The notes: generated from the letters alone by a model not told the origin. Positions 1-7,326 are shown, counted from the first letter of the stretch. The stretch is DNA of 16,647 nt from Flemingiibacterium sp964603455 (GCA_964603455.1 CAZRVL010000044.1:1-16647), one strand, 5' to 3'. Numbers and translations are program-made.

Positions 1-54
1 AAGTAACGATAACAGCGTGCAGATAAATTTATCTGCACGCTGTTATCGTTACTT
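1..54 (-). terminator. Perfect 54-base palindrome, probable terminator of the purine permease gene
   Basis: The two 27-base halves are exact reverse complements with AAATTT at the centre. The palindrome directly abuts the stop codon (55-57) of the minus-strand permease. Read on the minus strand it is preceded by AAA and would form a very long stem with a GC-rich middle (GCGTGCAG/CTGCACGC) ending in CTT, so it fits a bidirectional intrinsic terminator. The U-tract that should follow lies outside the window. A perfect palindrome beginning exactly at base 1 could also be an assembly fold-back at a contig end. Confidence 0.6.
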
Positions 55-1491
55 TTAAACTACTGCAAAGAACTTGATGAGGAAGAGAAGGGAAATTACG
101 TAGGTGAGTACGCTGACTTCCTTTGCCTTGCCGGTGAAGACCTTTACAACAGTGTAGGAGATGAGTCCGAGACCGATCGCGTGTCCGATAGAACCGGAGA
201 CCGGCATTGCGATAAGCATGATCGAAACGGGAACCATCTGATCCATGTCGCCGAAGTTTACGTTCTTAAGACCCTGGAGCATGAGGATACCGACGTAGAT
301 GAGTGCCGACGAGGTAGCCGCTGCCGGAATGATCGCTGCTATCGGTGCGATGAAAATGCACGCGAGGAAGAGGATTCCGGTGGTGAGTGCGGTCAGACCT
401 GTACGTCCGCCTGCCTCAACGCCTGCTGCGGATTCAACGAAGGTGGTGACGGTCGAGGTACCTGTGCATGCACCTGCGACAGTACCGATAGCGTCCGAAA
501 GGAGTGCTTCCTTCATGTTAGGCATATTGCCGTCCTTATCGACCATGCCCGCACGAGATGCAGTACCTACGAGAGTTCCGATGGTATCGAACATATCGAT
601 CATGCAGAAGGTGATGATAAGGGTGATGAAGGTGAACCAACCGATGTCGGCGATGTTTGCGAAGTTGAACTTGAAGAAGGTAGTACTCATCATGTCAGAG
701 AAGGGTGGAACGAAGGATGCACCCTTGAGCGATTCAAAGGGATTTGTTCCGAGGAAGATCGCCTGACCTGCCCAGTAAATGACCGAAGCGGCGAGCATAC
801 CGAGAAGCACGGAGGCGCGGACATTGTGCTTTGCGAGGATGATTATCACGAAGAGACCGATGAACATGGTTACAACGGTGAGAACCATCTGCTTGTAGCC
901 TGCATCGCCCATATTGTCGCGGATGACCGATGGAGTGAGTGCTCCGAAGAAGTCACGCATTACGTAGAAGGGAGATGTGAAGCCGTTACCCTCAGCGTAG
1001 ATACCGACGTTCGAGCCGAAGCCGATGTTGAGGAGCATGAGTCCGATCGCCGGGGAGATACCGTAGCGGACTCCGACAGGGATCGCATCGACTATCTTGT
1101 CGCGAACCTTAAAGACTGAGAGAACGATGAATACGACTCCTTCAACGAGGATTATGACGAGTGCTGTCTGGAAGGATTCAACGTAGGTAGCTCCGGTCAG
1201 TGCAACGATATTAGATACAACGACTGCGAAGAAGCTGTTGAGACCCATTCCGGGAGCCATTGCGAAGGGCTTGTTTGCAAGAAGTGCCATGCAGATAGTG
1301 CCTATCGCAGATGCGATGCAGGTCGCGAGGAACACGCCGTTCCACAGATCCTGTCCGCCTGCTCCGAAGCCGGTCAGAAGGTTGGGGTTGAGAGCGATAA
1401 TGTACGCCATTGTCATGAAGGTAGTGATTCCTGCCATGATCTCGGTGCGTGCTGTTGTACCGTTCTCTTTGAGCTTAAAGAATTTTTCCAT
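55..1491 (-). CDS. pbuG: NCS2/AzgA-family purine base permease (PbuG-like)
   Basis: Integral membrane symporter expected to import purine bases (adenine, guanine or hypoxanthine). The 478-residue length is normal for the AzgA branch of NCS2. Diagnostic stretches are TTFMTMAYIIALNP near residues 23-36, MAPGMGLNSF at 78-87, MIDMFDTIGT at 297-306 and the conserved TSTVTTFVESAAGVEAGG segment near 345-362. Most of the chain is hydrophobic, consistent with 12-14 membrane segments. The ATG at 1489-1491 has an AAAGGAG ribosome binding site at 1502-1508. The gene diverges from an adenine phosphoribosyltransferase-like gene, which supports a purine salvage role. Family assignment is firm. The exact base transported, and so the choice of pbuG over pbuO or adeP-like names, cannot be read from the sequence. 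Confidence 0.93.
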   Translation of the reverse strand: MEKFFKLKENGTTARTEIMAGITTFMTMAYIIALNPNLLTGFGAGGQDLWNGVFLATCIASAIGTICMALLANKPFAMAPGMGLNSFFAVVVSNIVALTGATYVESFQTALVIILVEGVVFIVLSVFKVRDKIVDAIPVGVRYGISPAIGLMLLNIGFGSNVGIYAEGNGFTSPFYVMRDFFGALTPSVIRDNMGDAGYKQMVLTVVTMFIGLFVIIILAKHNVRASVLLGMLAASVIYWAGQAIFLGTNPFESLKGASFVPPFSDMMSTTFFKFNFANIADIGWFTFITLIITFCMIDMFDTIGTLVGTASRAGMVDKDGNMPNMKEALLSDAIGTVAGACTGTSTVTTFVESAAGVEAGGRTGLTALTTGILFLACIFIAPIAAIIPAAATSSALIYVGILMLQGLKNVNFGDMDQMVPVSIMLIAMPVSGSIGHAIGLGLISYTVVKVFTGKAKEVSVLTYVISLLFLIKFFAVV

Positions 1492-1541
1492 GATTTGGAA
1501 ACTCCTTTCGAATAAAATGTAGAAAAAATTTCTTACACTCT

Positions 1542-1570
1542 ATTATAACATATGTTTCGAAAAAAAGCAA
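1542..1570 (-). promoter_or_regulatory. Promoter of the purine permease gene
   Basis: On the minus strand, TTGCTT (1570-1565) and TATAAT (1547-1542) are separated by 17 bases, with TGT before the -10 (extended -10). Transcription would start near 1535, leaving a leader of only about 45 bases. That is too short for a purine riboswitch. Confidence 0.7.
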
Positions 1571-1623
1571 GAGGTTTCAAAGAAAAAATACATAAAAAAT
1601 TTACCGAAATTTTCAAAAAAGAC

Positions 1624-1652
1624 TTTTCTTTTTTTTCTTGATGTGATATAAT
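1624..1652 (+). promoter_or_regulatory. Promoter of the phosphoribosyltransferase gene
   Basis: TATAAT at 1647-1652 is preceded by TGA (TGTGATATAAT, extended -10). The -35 position, 17 bases upstream, holds only a weak TTTTCT (1624-1629), so the extended -10 probably carries recognition. The predicted leader is about 30 bases. Confidence 0.6.
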
Positions 1653-1690
1653 ATAAAGTGTGCTGTTTTTAGTGCAGAGGAGGATAAGTC

Positions 1691-2251
1691 ATGAAAGAAT
1701 TTTACACTATCGATGTCGCGGGACTTAAACGCGACCTTCCGCTTTGCCGTCTCACGGATGATCTTTATATCGGCGCGTTTGTAATTTTCGGTGACGTTGA
1801 GCTTACCGAGGTGTCGGCGCGTGCGCTGCTCGAAAAAGCTCCGGAGTTCGATATTATGGTCACAGCCGAATCAAAGGGCATTCCGCTCGCCCATGAGATG
1901 GCGCGTCAGTCGGGCAAAAATTCTTATATTTTAGCCCGTAAAGCTCCCAAGCTCTATATGAAAAATGTTATAAAGACCGAGGTCAAGTCGATAACTACCG
2001 CCAAGGTTCAGACGCTCTATATCGATCAGGCTGATGCCGACAAGATGCGCGGAAAGCGAGTTTTGATCGTTGACGATGTTATTTCGACCGGTGAGTCGCT
2101 TCATGCGCTCGAAGCTCTGGTCGAGGAGTCGGGCGGTCAGATCGTCGGACGCATGGCGATATTGGCTGAGGGCGATGCCATCGACCGCGATGATATTACA
2201 TATGTTCAGAAGCTTCCGCTCTTCAACAAGGACGGAGATCCGATAGAATAA
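1691..2251 (+). CDS. Adenine phosphoribosyltransferase-like purine salvage enzyme
   Basis: Type I phosphoribosyltransferase of 186 residues, expected to join a purine base to PRPP in the cytoplasm, giving the nucleoside monophosphate and pyrophosphate. The PRPP-binding motif VLIVDDVISTGES is at residues 124-136. Upstream, TAESKGIPLAHEMA (58-71) and ARKAPKLY (82-89) correspond to the substrate-side and flexible-loop regions of adenine phosphoribosyltransferases. The ATG has a strong AGGAGG at 1678-1683, seven bases upstream. The divergent neighbour is a purine permease, which fits coordinated uptake and salvage. Xanthine phosphoribosyltransferase or a regulator-like PurR C-terminal domain are alternatives. 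No N-terminal DNA-binding domain is present, so an enzyme is favoured. I give no symbol because apt versus xpt cannot be settled by eye. Confidence 0.87.
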   Translation: MKEFYTIDVAGLKRDLPLCRLTDDLYIGAFVIFGDVELTEVSARALLEKAPEFDIMVTAESKGIPLAHEMARQSGKNSYILARKAPKLYMKNVIKTEVKSITTAKVQTLYIDQADADKMRGKRVLIVDDVISTGESLHALEALVEESGGQIVGRMAILAEGDAIDRDDITYVQKLPLFNKDGDPIE

Positions 2252-2301
2252 TATCCTCATATCTGTGCTGCCGATGTGCAGTGCAAATGGTCTGGATGAC
2301 G

Positions 2302-2329
2302 AAATACCGCCGAGCACGGCGGTATTTTT
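2302..2329 (+). terminator. Intrinsic terminator after the phosphoribosyltransferase gene
   Basis: AAATACCGCC (2302-2311) pairs with GGCGGTATTT (2318-2327). G2312-C2317 extends the stem to 11 pairs with an AGCA loop. The 3' arm runs into a T tract. It lies about 50 bases after the stop codon and precedes the promoter of the next gene. Confidence 0.88.
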
Positions 2330-2394
2330 ATATTGATAATAGTTTACAGCAAAATTATTTACAAAAGAATTATTTTTATATAAGCAATAAACTG

Positions 2395-2423
2395 TTGCTT
2401 TTTTCGATAAAATATGCTATAAT
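2395..2423 (+). promoter_or_regulatory. Promoter of the first MATE exporter gene
   Basis: TTGCTT (2395-2400), a 17-base spacer, then TATAAT (2418-2423) preceded by TGC (extended -10). The box set closely matches the permease promoter at 1570-1542: same TTGCTT, same spacer, and ATATG-Y-TATAATAGA around the -10. Confidence 0.75.
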
Positions 2424-2456
2424 AGATTCATCTTTTACAAAAAAGGAGTGGTCTCT

Positions 2457-3875
2457 TTGACAGGAGTTCTCAACAAATTGTTTTCAGGAAAAAAACGAGA
2501 GCTTGACATGACCGAAGGCAGCATAATGAGCAACCTTTTGAAATTTGCTCTGCCTTTATTGGTCGGAAATCTATTTCAGCAGCTATATAATATGGTTGAC
2601 ACATGGGTCATCGGACAGACCGGTGACACCGGCGCGTATGCTGCGGTCGGAAGCGTTGGTCCGATAATCAATATTCTTATCGGATTTTTCTCCGGACTTG
2701 CGACAGGTGCGGGCGTTATCATATCACAGCATTTCGGTGCGAAGGACAGGGAAGGCGTCGAAAAAGCCGTTCACACCTCGATATTCATGACACTTATATT
2801 AGGTGTTGCGTTTACGATAATCGGTGTTACCTGTACGCCACTGATGCTGAAGCTCATGCTGCGTGACACAACGAGCGATATTTATCCGTTTGCGCGATCC
2901 TATTTGACGATATATTTTTCGGGTGTAATGGGACTTATGATCTACAATATGGGAGCCGGAATACTGCGTGCGGTCGGAGATTCGCAGCGGCCGTTGATAT
3001 TTCTGATAGTTTCGGCTGTGACAAATACGGTGCTCGACCTCGTTTTCGTATTTTTGTTCGATCTCGGAGCTGCCGGAGTTGCGTGGGCAACTATCATAGC
3101 ACAATGGATCTCGGCGGTGTTGACTGTATTCGTGCTCGTCAAGAACGATTCGTGGGTCAAGCTTAAGCTCAAGGAATTGAAATGCGACAGAACGATGCTC
3201 GGACGGATAATCGCTATCGGCATTCCTTCGGCATTGCAGATGGCTCTGACGGCTTTTGCAAATGTTTTCGTTCAGTCGTATATCGGAAATGTCAACGGCG
3301 ATCAGGCAACGAATCTCGGCGGCTGGACGACCTATTCCAAGGTGGATATGTTCATTTTCCTGCCGGTTCAGTCGCTCTCGATGGCGGCGACGACCTTTGT
3401 CGGTCAGAATCTCGGTATCGGCGATGTTAAACGTGCAAAGAAGGGTGCTTTTACGGCATGGCTCATGTCGAGCTGCACGAGTGCTTTGATAATTATTTTG
3501 GTCGAAATATTTGCGAAGCCTTTGGCGTCGATCTTCAACTCAGACCCAGGAGTCGTTGCGGAAGCTGAGACACTGCTGCATTTCATCACTCCATTTTACA
3601 TATGCTGCTCAGTAAATCAGGTATTTTCGGCGGCTCTGAGAGGTGCTGGAAACACACGTGCGCCGATGATAATAATGCTTTCGAGTTTTATAGGTGTGCG
3701 TCAGATATATTTGTATGTAATGTCTACATTTATTTCGAATGAGCTTTTGCCGGTCGGCTTTGGCTATCCGGTCGGCTGGATGGTATGTGCGGCGGCAACT
3801 GTGATATATTATCGGCATTTCGATTTTGGTAAGGCAAAGGTGTCAGCAAAATATGCCAAAAAAGTCGTTGAATAA
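2457..3875 (+). CDS. MATE-family multidrug/cation antiporter
   Basis: Predicted 12-helix inner-membrane exporter that expels organic cations or drugs in exchange for Na+ or H+. It has 472 residues, the usual MATE length. Family marks are the N-terminal LLKFALPLLVGNLFQQLYNMVDT segment, the repeated half beginning near IIAIGIPSALQM, and SAALRGAGNTRAPM in the C-terminal half. The chosen start is TTG at 2457, eight bases after AAAGGAG (2442-2448). An in-frame GTG at 2448 overlaps that ribosome binding site, so it is a poor start. The first ATG (codon for the M in MTEGSIM) lies further in. No drug specificity can be inferred. No terminator follows directly; readthrough would stop at the hairpin at 4009-4039. 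A second MATE gene lies at the right edge of the window. Confidence 0.92.
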   Translation: MTGVLNKLFSGKKRELDMTEGSIMSNLLKFALPLLVGNLFQQLYNMVDTWVIGQTGDTGAYAAVGSVGPIINILIGFFSGLATGAGVIISQHFGAKDREGVEKAVHTSIFMTLILGVAFTIIGVTCTPLMLKLMLRDTTSDIYPFARSYLTIYFSGVMGLMIYNMGAGILRAVGDSQRPLIFLIVSAVTNTVLDLVFVFLFDLGAAGVAWATIIAQWISAVLTVFVLVKNDSWVKLKLKELKCDRTMLGRIIAIGIPSALQMALTAFANVFVQSYIGNVNGDQATNLGGWTTYSKVDMFIFLPVQSLSMAATTFVGQNLGIGDVKRAKKGAFTAWLMSSCTSALIIILVEIFAKPLASIFNSDPGVVAEAETLLHFITPFYICCSVNQVFSAALRGAGNTRAPMIIMLSSFIGVRQIYLYVMSTFISNELLPVGFGYPVGWMVCAAATVIYYRHFDFGKAKVSAKYAKKVVE

Positions 3876-3926
3876 TATGCCTATTTACAGCACACCGACG
3901 AATAACAATAAAATATGTAATTTCTC

Positions 3927-3955
3927 TTGACATTTCGAAGGAAGTGTGGTATAAT
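3927..3955 (+). promoter_or_regulatory. Perfect consensus sigma-A promoter upstream of a gene-free unit
   Basis: TTGACA (3927-3932), a 17-base spacer and TATAAT (3950-3955) with TGG before the -10: both hexamers are exact consensus and the -10 is extended. The start would be near 3962. No open reading frame follows within the next 80 bases; an intrinsic terminator does. Confidence 0.88.
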
Positions 3956-3961
3956 ATACAT

Positions 3962-4040
3962 ATCAGATGAGCGGATGCTAAGTTCCGCTTGATCTCCAAC
4001 CCCCTTTGGCGGCAGTTACGCAAGTAGCTGCCGCTTTTTA
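3962..4040 (+). ncRNA. Candidate small RNA of about 80 bases (two hairpins with a C-rich linker)
   Basis: A perfect promoter and an intrinsic terminator bracket a short non-coding unit. Hairpin 1 pairs AGCGGA (3970-3975) with TCCGCT (3984-3989) around an eight-base loop. A linker at 3991-4008 then holds TCTCC and ACCCCCTTT and should be unpaired. The terminator hairpin closes the unit. C-rich unpaired segments that can pair with Shine-Dalgarno sequences are typical of regulatory RNAs in Firmicutes (RsaE and FsrA are examples), and CCCTTT here complements AAAGGG ribosome binding sites such as the one at 5018-5023. I do not recognise it as a known family. It could instead be a leader that attenuates the AraC-type gene downstream, although that gene appears to have its own -10 box. 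Confidence 0.6.
4009..4039 (+). terminator. Strong intrinsic terminator with GNRA loop
   Basis: GCGGCAG (4009-4015) pairs with CTGCCGC (4028-4034). TTAC/GTAG extends the stem by four pairs, one of them a G-T wobble, and closes on a GCAA tetraloop. Five T residues follow (4035-4039). It ends the putative small RNA and can also stop readthrough from the MATE gene. Confidence 0.9.
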
Positions 4041-4118
4041 TATTTTGTTTTTCCCTCAAAGATCACATATGTACAATATTTGGTCATTATAGTGGTAGAT
4101 ATTTTTTTGAAAATAATG

Positions 4119-4124
4119 TATAAT
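4119..4124 (+). promoter_or_regulatory. -10 box of the AraC-type regulator gene
   Basis: TATAAT at 4119-4124 lies 24 bases before the chosen start codon. No good -35 is visible 16-18 bases upstream (TAGATA at 17), so this promoter is probably weak or needs an activator. The in-frame ATG at 4127 would lie at or before the transcription start, which argues against it as the translation start. Confidence 0.5.
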
Positions 4125-4147
4125 GAATGTGTAAAGAGGTAGCTGTT

Positions 4148-4996
4148 ATGGATAAGTATTTGCTGAAAAACTTTGAGCCGGATTATTCCTTTGACAATAT
4201 CGAGATACTTTTGCGCGGTGAATTTATATTCCAAAAGATCACATATCCACATTGTCACGATTTTTATGAGATCACATTAGTTGAAGCCGGAAATTTCATC
4301 CATGCCGTAAACGATAATTTTGTTCCGATAAGCCGCGGATGTATGACATTTATTCGCCCCGATGACAGGCATTGCTATATGGGCTACAAGTCAGAGAGCT
4401 ACAGTATGTTCAATATTCGAATATCCTGTGAGCTGCTGTTCGAGCTTTGCGGATTTTTGAATGCCGACATTAGCGGGCTTTTGGACTCTGAGCTGCCGAT
4501 GAACGTCTATTTGAACGAGTCGGCGTTCGGATTTTATTCTTCGAGGCTCAACAGTCTGAGGTTCATGCAACCCTCTCAGAGCAGGGGGATTCAGATGAGG
4601 ACGCTTTTATGTTCGATGATAGGTGAGTTTTTGTCTGTCGATCCGGCTGAGAACAGGATGCCCGAATGGTTCAAGAATATTTTGGAAATGATCTCGAAAA
4701 ATTATTGTGAGGATATTGATTTGAATGCTTTGGCGCGCTCATGCGGTGTGAGCCGTGAGCATATGAGCCGCAGCTTTCGGAAGTATCTGAATGTCACACC
4801 GTCGCAGTATATAAATTCTCTGAAGATACGCTTTGCTTCGCATATGCTGCTTTACACCGAAAAGGAGATAATCGATATTGCCGGCGAGGCGGGATTCAAC
4901 AATATAAGCTATTTTTATCGTTTGTTCGGCGAATACTTCAAAACTACTCCTCATGAATACCGTGCTGCAAACAGAGCTGCGCACGCGGAAATTTAG
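4148..4996 (+). CDS. AraC/XylS-family transcriptional regulator
   Basis: Cytoplasmic DNA-binding regulator of 282 residues. The N-terminal half has a cupin-like ligand domain with ITYPHCHDFYEITLVEAG at residues 31-48 (His35 and His37 are typical) and PDDRHC near 71-76. The C-terminal region (about 178-275) carries the double helix-turn-helix: DLNALARSCGVSREHMSRSF at 191-210, then EIIDIAGEAGFNNISYFYRLF at about 240-260. The ATG at 4148 is preferred because AAAGAGG (4133-4139) lies eight bases before it; an in-frame ATG at 4127 has no such site. It ends 32 bases before a solute-binding lipoprotein gene, with no promoter or terminator between, so the two are probably co-transcribed. AraC regulators of this type commonly control sugar or glycoside uptake genes. 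The ligand is unknown. Confidence 0.9.
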   Translation: MDKYLLKNFEPDYSFDNIEILLRGEFIFQKITYPHCHDFYEITLVEAGNFIHAVNDNFVPISRGCMTFIRPDDRHCYMGYKSESYSMFNIRISCELLFELCGFLNADISGLLDSELPMNVYLNESAFGFYSSRLNSLRFMQPSQSRGIQMRTLLCSMIGEFLSVDPAENRMPEWFKNILEMISKNYCEDIDLNALARSCGVSREHMSRSFRKYLNVTPSQYINSLKIRFASHMLLYTEKEIIDIAGEAGFNNISYFYRLFGEYFKTTPHEYRAANRAAHAEI

Positions 4997-5028
4997 ACCC
5001 GTACAGAATTTTTTACGAAAGGGATGCC

Positions 5029-6495
5029 ATGAAAATGAATATTCGAAAGCTCGTGAGTCTTTGTCTTATAGCGAATCTTGTTTCGCTCGTGTCCTGTCAA
5101 AACGAAAATGTCGGCGGTGAGGTAACTACTGCGCCGAGCGAAAGCTCCGATGAGACCACCGCGGAGATCGATTATCTCGAAACTCTGCCGAAGGAGGATT
5201 ACGGAGGATATGAGTTCAGAATAATCGCACAGTCGTATGACCAGCGTCCGAATCTTCCGCTTTATGAGGAGGAGAACGGCGAAATACTTAACGATGCGAT
5301 AATAAAGCGCAATCGAAAGACCGAGGAGACGCTTGGTGTTACGATAGTCAATTATCCGTATGAGAATCGTGATGAGGTAAAGGATAAGGTCAAGAGCACG
5401 GTAATGGCGGACGAGGACGCATATGATCTTGTTATTACATCGGTAAATTTCGGACTTTCATCCTTGACGCTTGACGGATGCCTTTATGATCTTTCGGCAC
5501 TGCCATATCTCGATCTTTCGAACGGTTGGTGGTGCAGATCGCTTGTCGAGGATTTTGCGGTCGGCGGACATTTGTATTTCACGAGCGGTTCGCTGTCTCC
5601 GTTCTTCTATTATATGCCGTCAGCCATAGCCTACAACAAGACTCTGACCGATGAATACAAGATAACCGGGCTTTATGAGCTTGTCAGGAGCGGAGAATGG
5701 ACATTCGACAAATTGAAGGAGCTTACTGCCGACAAAGCAGTCGATGTCAACGGCGATTCGAAATATGACGAAAATGACAAGTATGCGATAGTCGGTGCTC
5801 CGGCTGACGGATATATGCTTGGCGGCTTCGGTGAGCGAATGATCGTGCGTGAAAATGACGATTTCAAGCTGAACATGGGAAGTGAGAGCTTCATTTCGAA
5901 GATCGAAGAGCTGAACGCATATTTTAATGACGAGTCGGTGTTTTATGGTGATAATGACACAGAGGTGTTTTATAAGATGTTTGTTTCGGATCGTGCAATG
6001 TTCATGCAGACCTCGATGAACAATCTGATAACCGGCTACAAAAGTGTTCCGAGTGCGCGTGAGATGGAATCTGATTATGGCATACTTCCGCTCCCGAAAT
6101 ACGACAAGGCACAGGAGAGCTATTATTCGGTCGGTCAACCTGCCGGACCTTCGGGCATCGCTGTTCCCGCGACCTGCCGTGATGCTTCGAGGACTTCGCT
6201 CGTCATGGAGGTAATGGGATATTATTCTTACGACTTGATACGTGATGCGGCTTACGACAATGTGGTCAAGGGAAAGACGGCGCGTATAGACGGCACTGAT
6301 GAGATGCTCGACATAGTTTATTCAAATGTATTCTTCGATCTGAACAATGTATTTGACTTTGGCACAACGAATGCTTATATTCAGAAATATCTCGGCGGTG
6401 AGAGCGAAGGGTATATCTCCGGATATGAATCGCGCCGTGAGTCGGCTCAGTTGAAGCTTGACGAATATGTTGAAAATTTAAAATCTCTCGGTTAA
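5029..6495 (+). CDS. Extracellular solute-binding lipoprotein (ABC type, orphan)
   Basis: A 488-residue protein with a lipoprotein signal: positive N-terminus, hydrophobic core and lipobox LVSC ending at Cys23, so it should be anchored outside the membrane. A Ser/Thr/Glu-rich linker follows (about 34-46). The body fits family 1 extracellular solute-binding proteins: DAYDLVITSVNFG near 130-142, PSAIAYNKTL near 197-206 and SGEWTFDKLKELT near 221-233. DVNGDSKYDEND (239-250) resembles an EF-hand calcium loop, with Asp/Asn at loop positions 1, 3, 5 and 12; this is seen in many such proteins. A ribosome binding site GAAAGGGA lies just upstream; ATG 5029 and ATG 5035 are both possible. The gene follows an AraC-type regulator, but no ABC permease or ATPase accompanies it, so it must share transporter parts encoded elsewhere or act as a sensor. 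Confidence 0.85.
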   Translation: MKMNIRKLVSLCLIANLVSLVSCQNENVGGEVTTAPSESSDETTAEIDYLETLPKEDYGGYEFRIIAQSYDQRPNLPLYEEENGEILNDAIIKRNRKTEETLGVTIVNYPYENRDEVKDKVKSTVMADEDAYDLVITSVNFGLSSLTLDGCLYDLSALPYLDLSNGWWCRSLVEDFAVGGHLYFTSGSLSPFFYYMPSAIAYNKTLTDEYKITGLYELVRSGEWTFDKLKELTADKAVDVNGDSKYDENDKYAIVGAPADGYMLGGFGERMIVRENDDFKLNMGSESFISKIEELNAYFNDESVFYGDNDTEVFYKMFVSDRAMFMQTSMNNLITGYKSVPSAREMESDYGILPLPKYDKAQESYYSVGQPAGPSGIAVPATCRDASRTSLVMEVMGYYSYDLIRDAAYDNVVKGKTARIDGTDEMLDIVYSNVFFDLNNVFDFGTTNAYIQKYLGGESEGYISGYESRRESAQLKLDEYVENLKSLG

Positions 6496-6500
6496 TATTT

Positions 6501-6529
6501 AAAGCTCTGTCGGTTTTCGGCAGAGTTTT
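6501..6529 (+). terminator. Intrinsic terminator after the solute-binding protein gene
   Basis: CTCTGTCG (6505-6512) pairs with CGGCAGAG (6518-6525) through one G-T wobble, loop GTTTT. The 3' arm is followed by TTTTATTTTTAT. The next gene's promoter begins ten bases later. Confidence 0.85.
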
Positions 6530-6538
6530 ATTTTTATA

Positions 6539-6567
6539 TTGACATTTGCCGAAAAAAGTGGTATAAT
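6539..6567 (+). promoter_or_regulatory. Perfect consensus promoter of the histidine phosphatase operon
   Basis: TTGACA (6539-6544), 17-base spacer, TATAAT (6562-6567), with TGG before the -10. Like the promoter at 3927-3955 it has exact consensus hexamers and an extended -10. A leader of about 40 bases precedes the start codon. Confidence 0.88.
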
Positions 6568-6612
6568 GGTTATAGGACATATCCGCTTTTTTATCGAAAG
6601 GAAATTGAAATT

Positions 6613-7326
6613 ATGAAGCTTTACATTATCCGTCACGGTACGCCCGATTATGCGACCGATTCTCTGACTCCGCTCGGAAAGCGTCAGGCTGAGGCAGTCT
6701 CACGCAGATTTTCGAACAATGGTCTCGATCTGATATATTCGAGTCCTATGGGACGTGCAAGACAGACTGCACAGCCGACCTGCGAGGTGCTTCGCAAGGA
6801 GATGACGATACTTGACTGGTGCAGTGAGGGGGATGCCTATGCCGATATGAGCATTCGCCGCGAGGATGGCTCTACGCGCTGGTGCTTTGCAAAGCAGAGA
6901 ACAGATTACAAGAACAATGACACGGTATATCTGGGTGCTGACTGGAAGAAAGCCGATCCCGAATTTCAGACTGAGAGCGTCCAAAGACGTATCGACACTA
7001 TCGCCGCAGGCTCGGACAAGCTGCTCTCGGAGCTTGGCTATGAGCGTGATGGCTGTGTTTACAGGATAACGAAGCCGAACGATCTGAATGTCGGAGTTTT
7101 CTGTCATCAGGGCTTCGGACTTACCTGGATAGCACATCTTTTGTCGATACCTCCGCACATTTTCTGGGCGAGCTTCGATATGACCTTCACCGGTGTGACG
7201 CTCATTGAATTTAAGAATTATGAGAATGGGCTTACGACTCCGATGCTATTGCAGTTTGACGATCAGTCGCACATATTTGCGGACAGACTTCCGATGTTTT
7301 TTGAGGAAGGCACTCGCAGAGGCTAA
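6613..7326 (+). CDS. Histidine phosphatase superfamily protein (phosphoglycerate mutase-like)
   Basis: Predicted cytoplasmic phosphatase of 237 residues using a phospho-histidine intermediate. The N-terminal LYIIRHGTPDY holds the catalytic RHG (7-9, His8). LTPLGKRQAEAVSRRF (18-33) and YSSPMGRARQTA (42-53, Arg48) follow in the usual order, and the second catalytic His is in FCHQG (His165). The middle segment (about 85-125) varies in this family and gives no substrate clue. AAAGGA at 6597-6602 precedes the ATG by ten bases. A 134-residue unknown gene follows after 28 bases and is likely co-transcribed. Cofactor-dependent mutase activity is unlikely given the divergence; a small-molecule phosphatase is favoured. 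Confidence 0.88.
   Translation: MKLYIIRHGTPDYATDSLTPLGKRQAEAVSRRFSNNGLDLIYSSPMGRARQTAQPTCEVLRKEMTILDWCSEGDAYADMSIRREDGSTRWCFAKQRTDYKNNDTVYLGADWKKADPEFQTESVQRRIDTIAAGSDKLLSELGYERDGCVYRITKPNDLNVGVFCHQGFGLTWIAHLLSIPPHIFWASFDMTFTGVTLIEFKNYENGLTTPMLLQFDDQSHIFADRLPMFFEEGTRRG

Noticed and set aside
181..1119. Long open frame (312 codons) on the plus strand opposite the purine permease
   Set aside because: Its product has an unnatural composition rich in Cys, His, Asp and Arg, there is no ribosome binding site, and the minus-strand permease explains the region fully. It is a codon-bias shadow.
2448..2456. GTG at 2448 as start of the first MATE gene
   Set aside because: The GTG shares its first base with the AAAGGAG ribosome binding site. 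TTG at 2457 is at the correct distance from that site.
3962..4040. Known riboswitch (purine, preQ1, mini-ykkC, SAM) in the small-RNA unit
   Set aside because: None of the core motifs I know is present. The terminator loop has ACGC near its apex, but mini-ykkC needs ACGR in two loops.
4127..4147. ATG at 4127 as start of the AraC-type regulator
   Set aside because: It lies two bases after the TATAAT box, at or before the likely transcription start. The ATG at 4148 has AAAGAGG at the right distance.
5620..6138. 172-codon antisense frame opposite the solute-binding protein
   Set aside because: No promoter or ribosome binding site, and an atypical Cys/His/Ile-rich product. The sense gene has a clear signal and family motifs.
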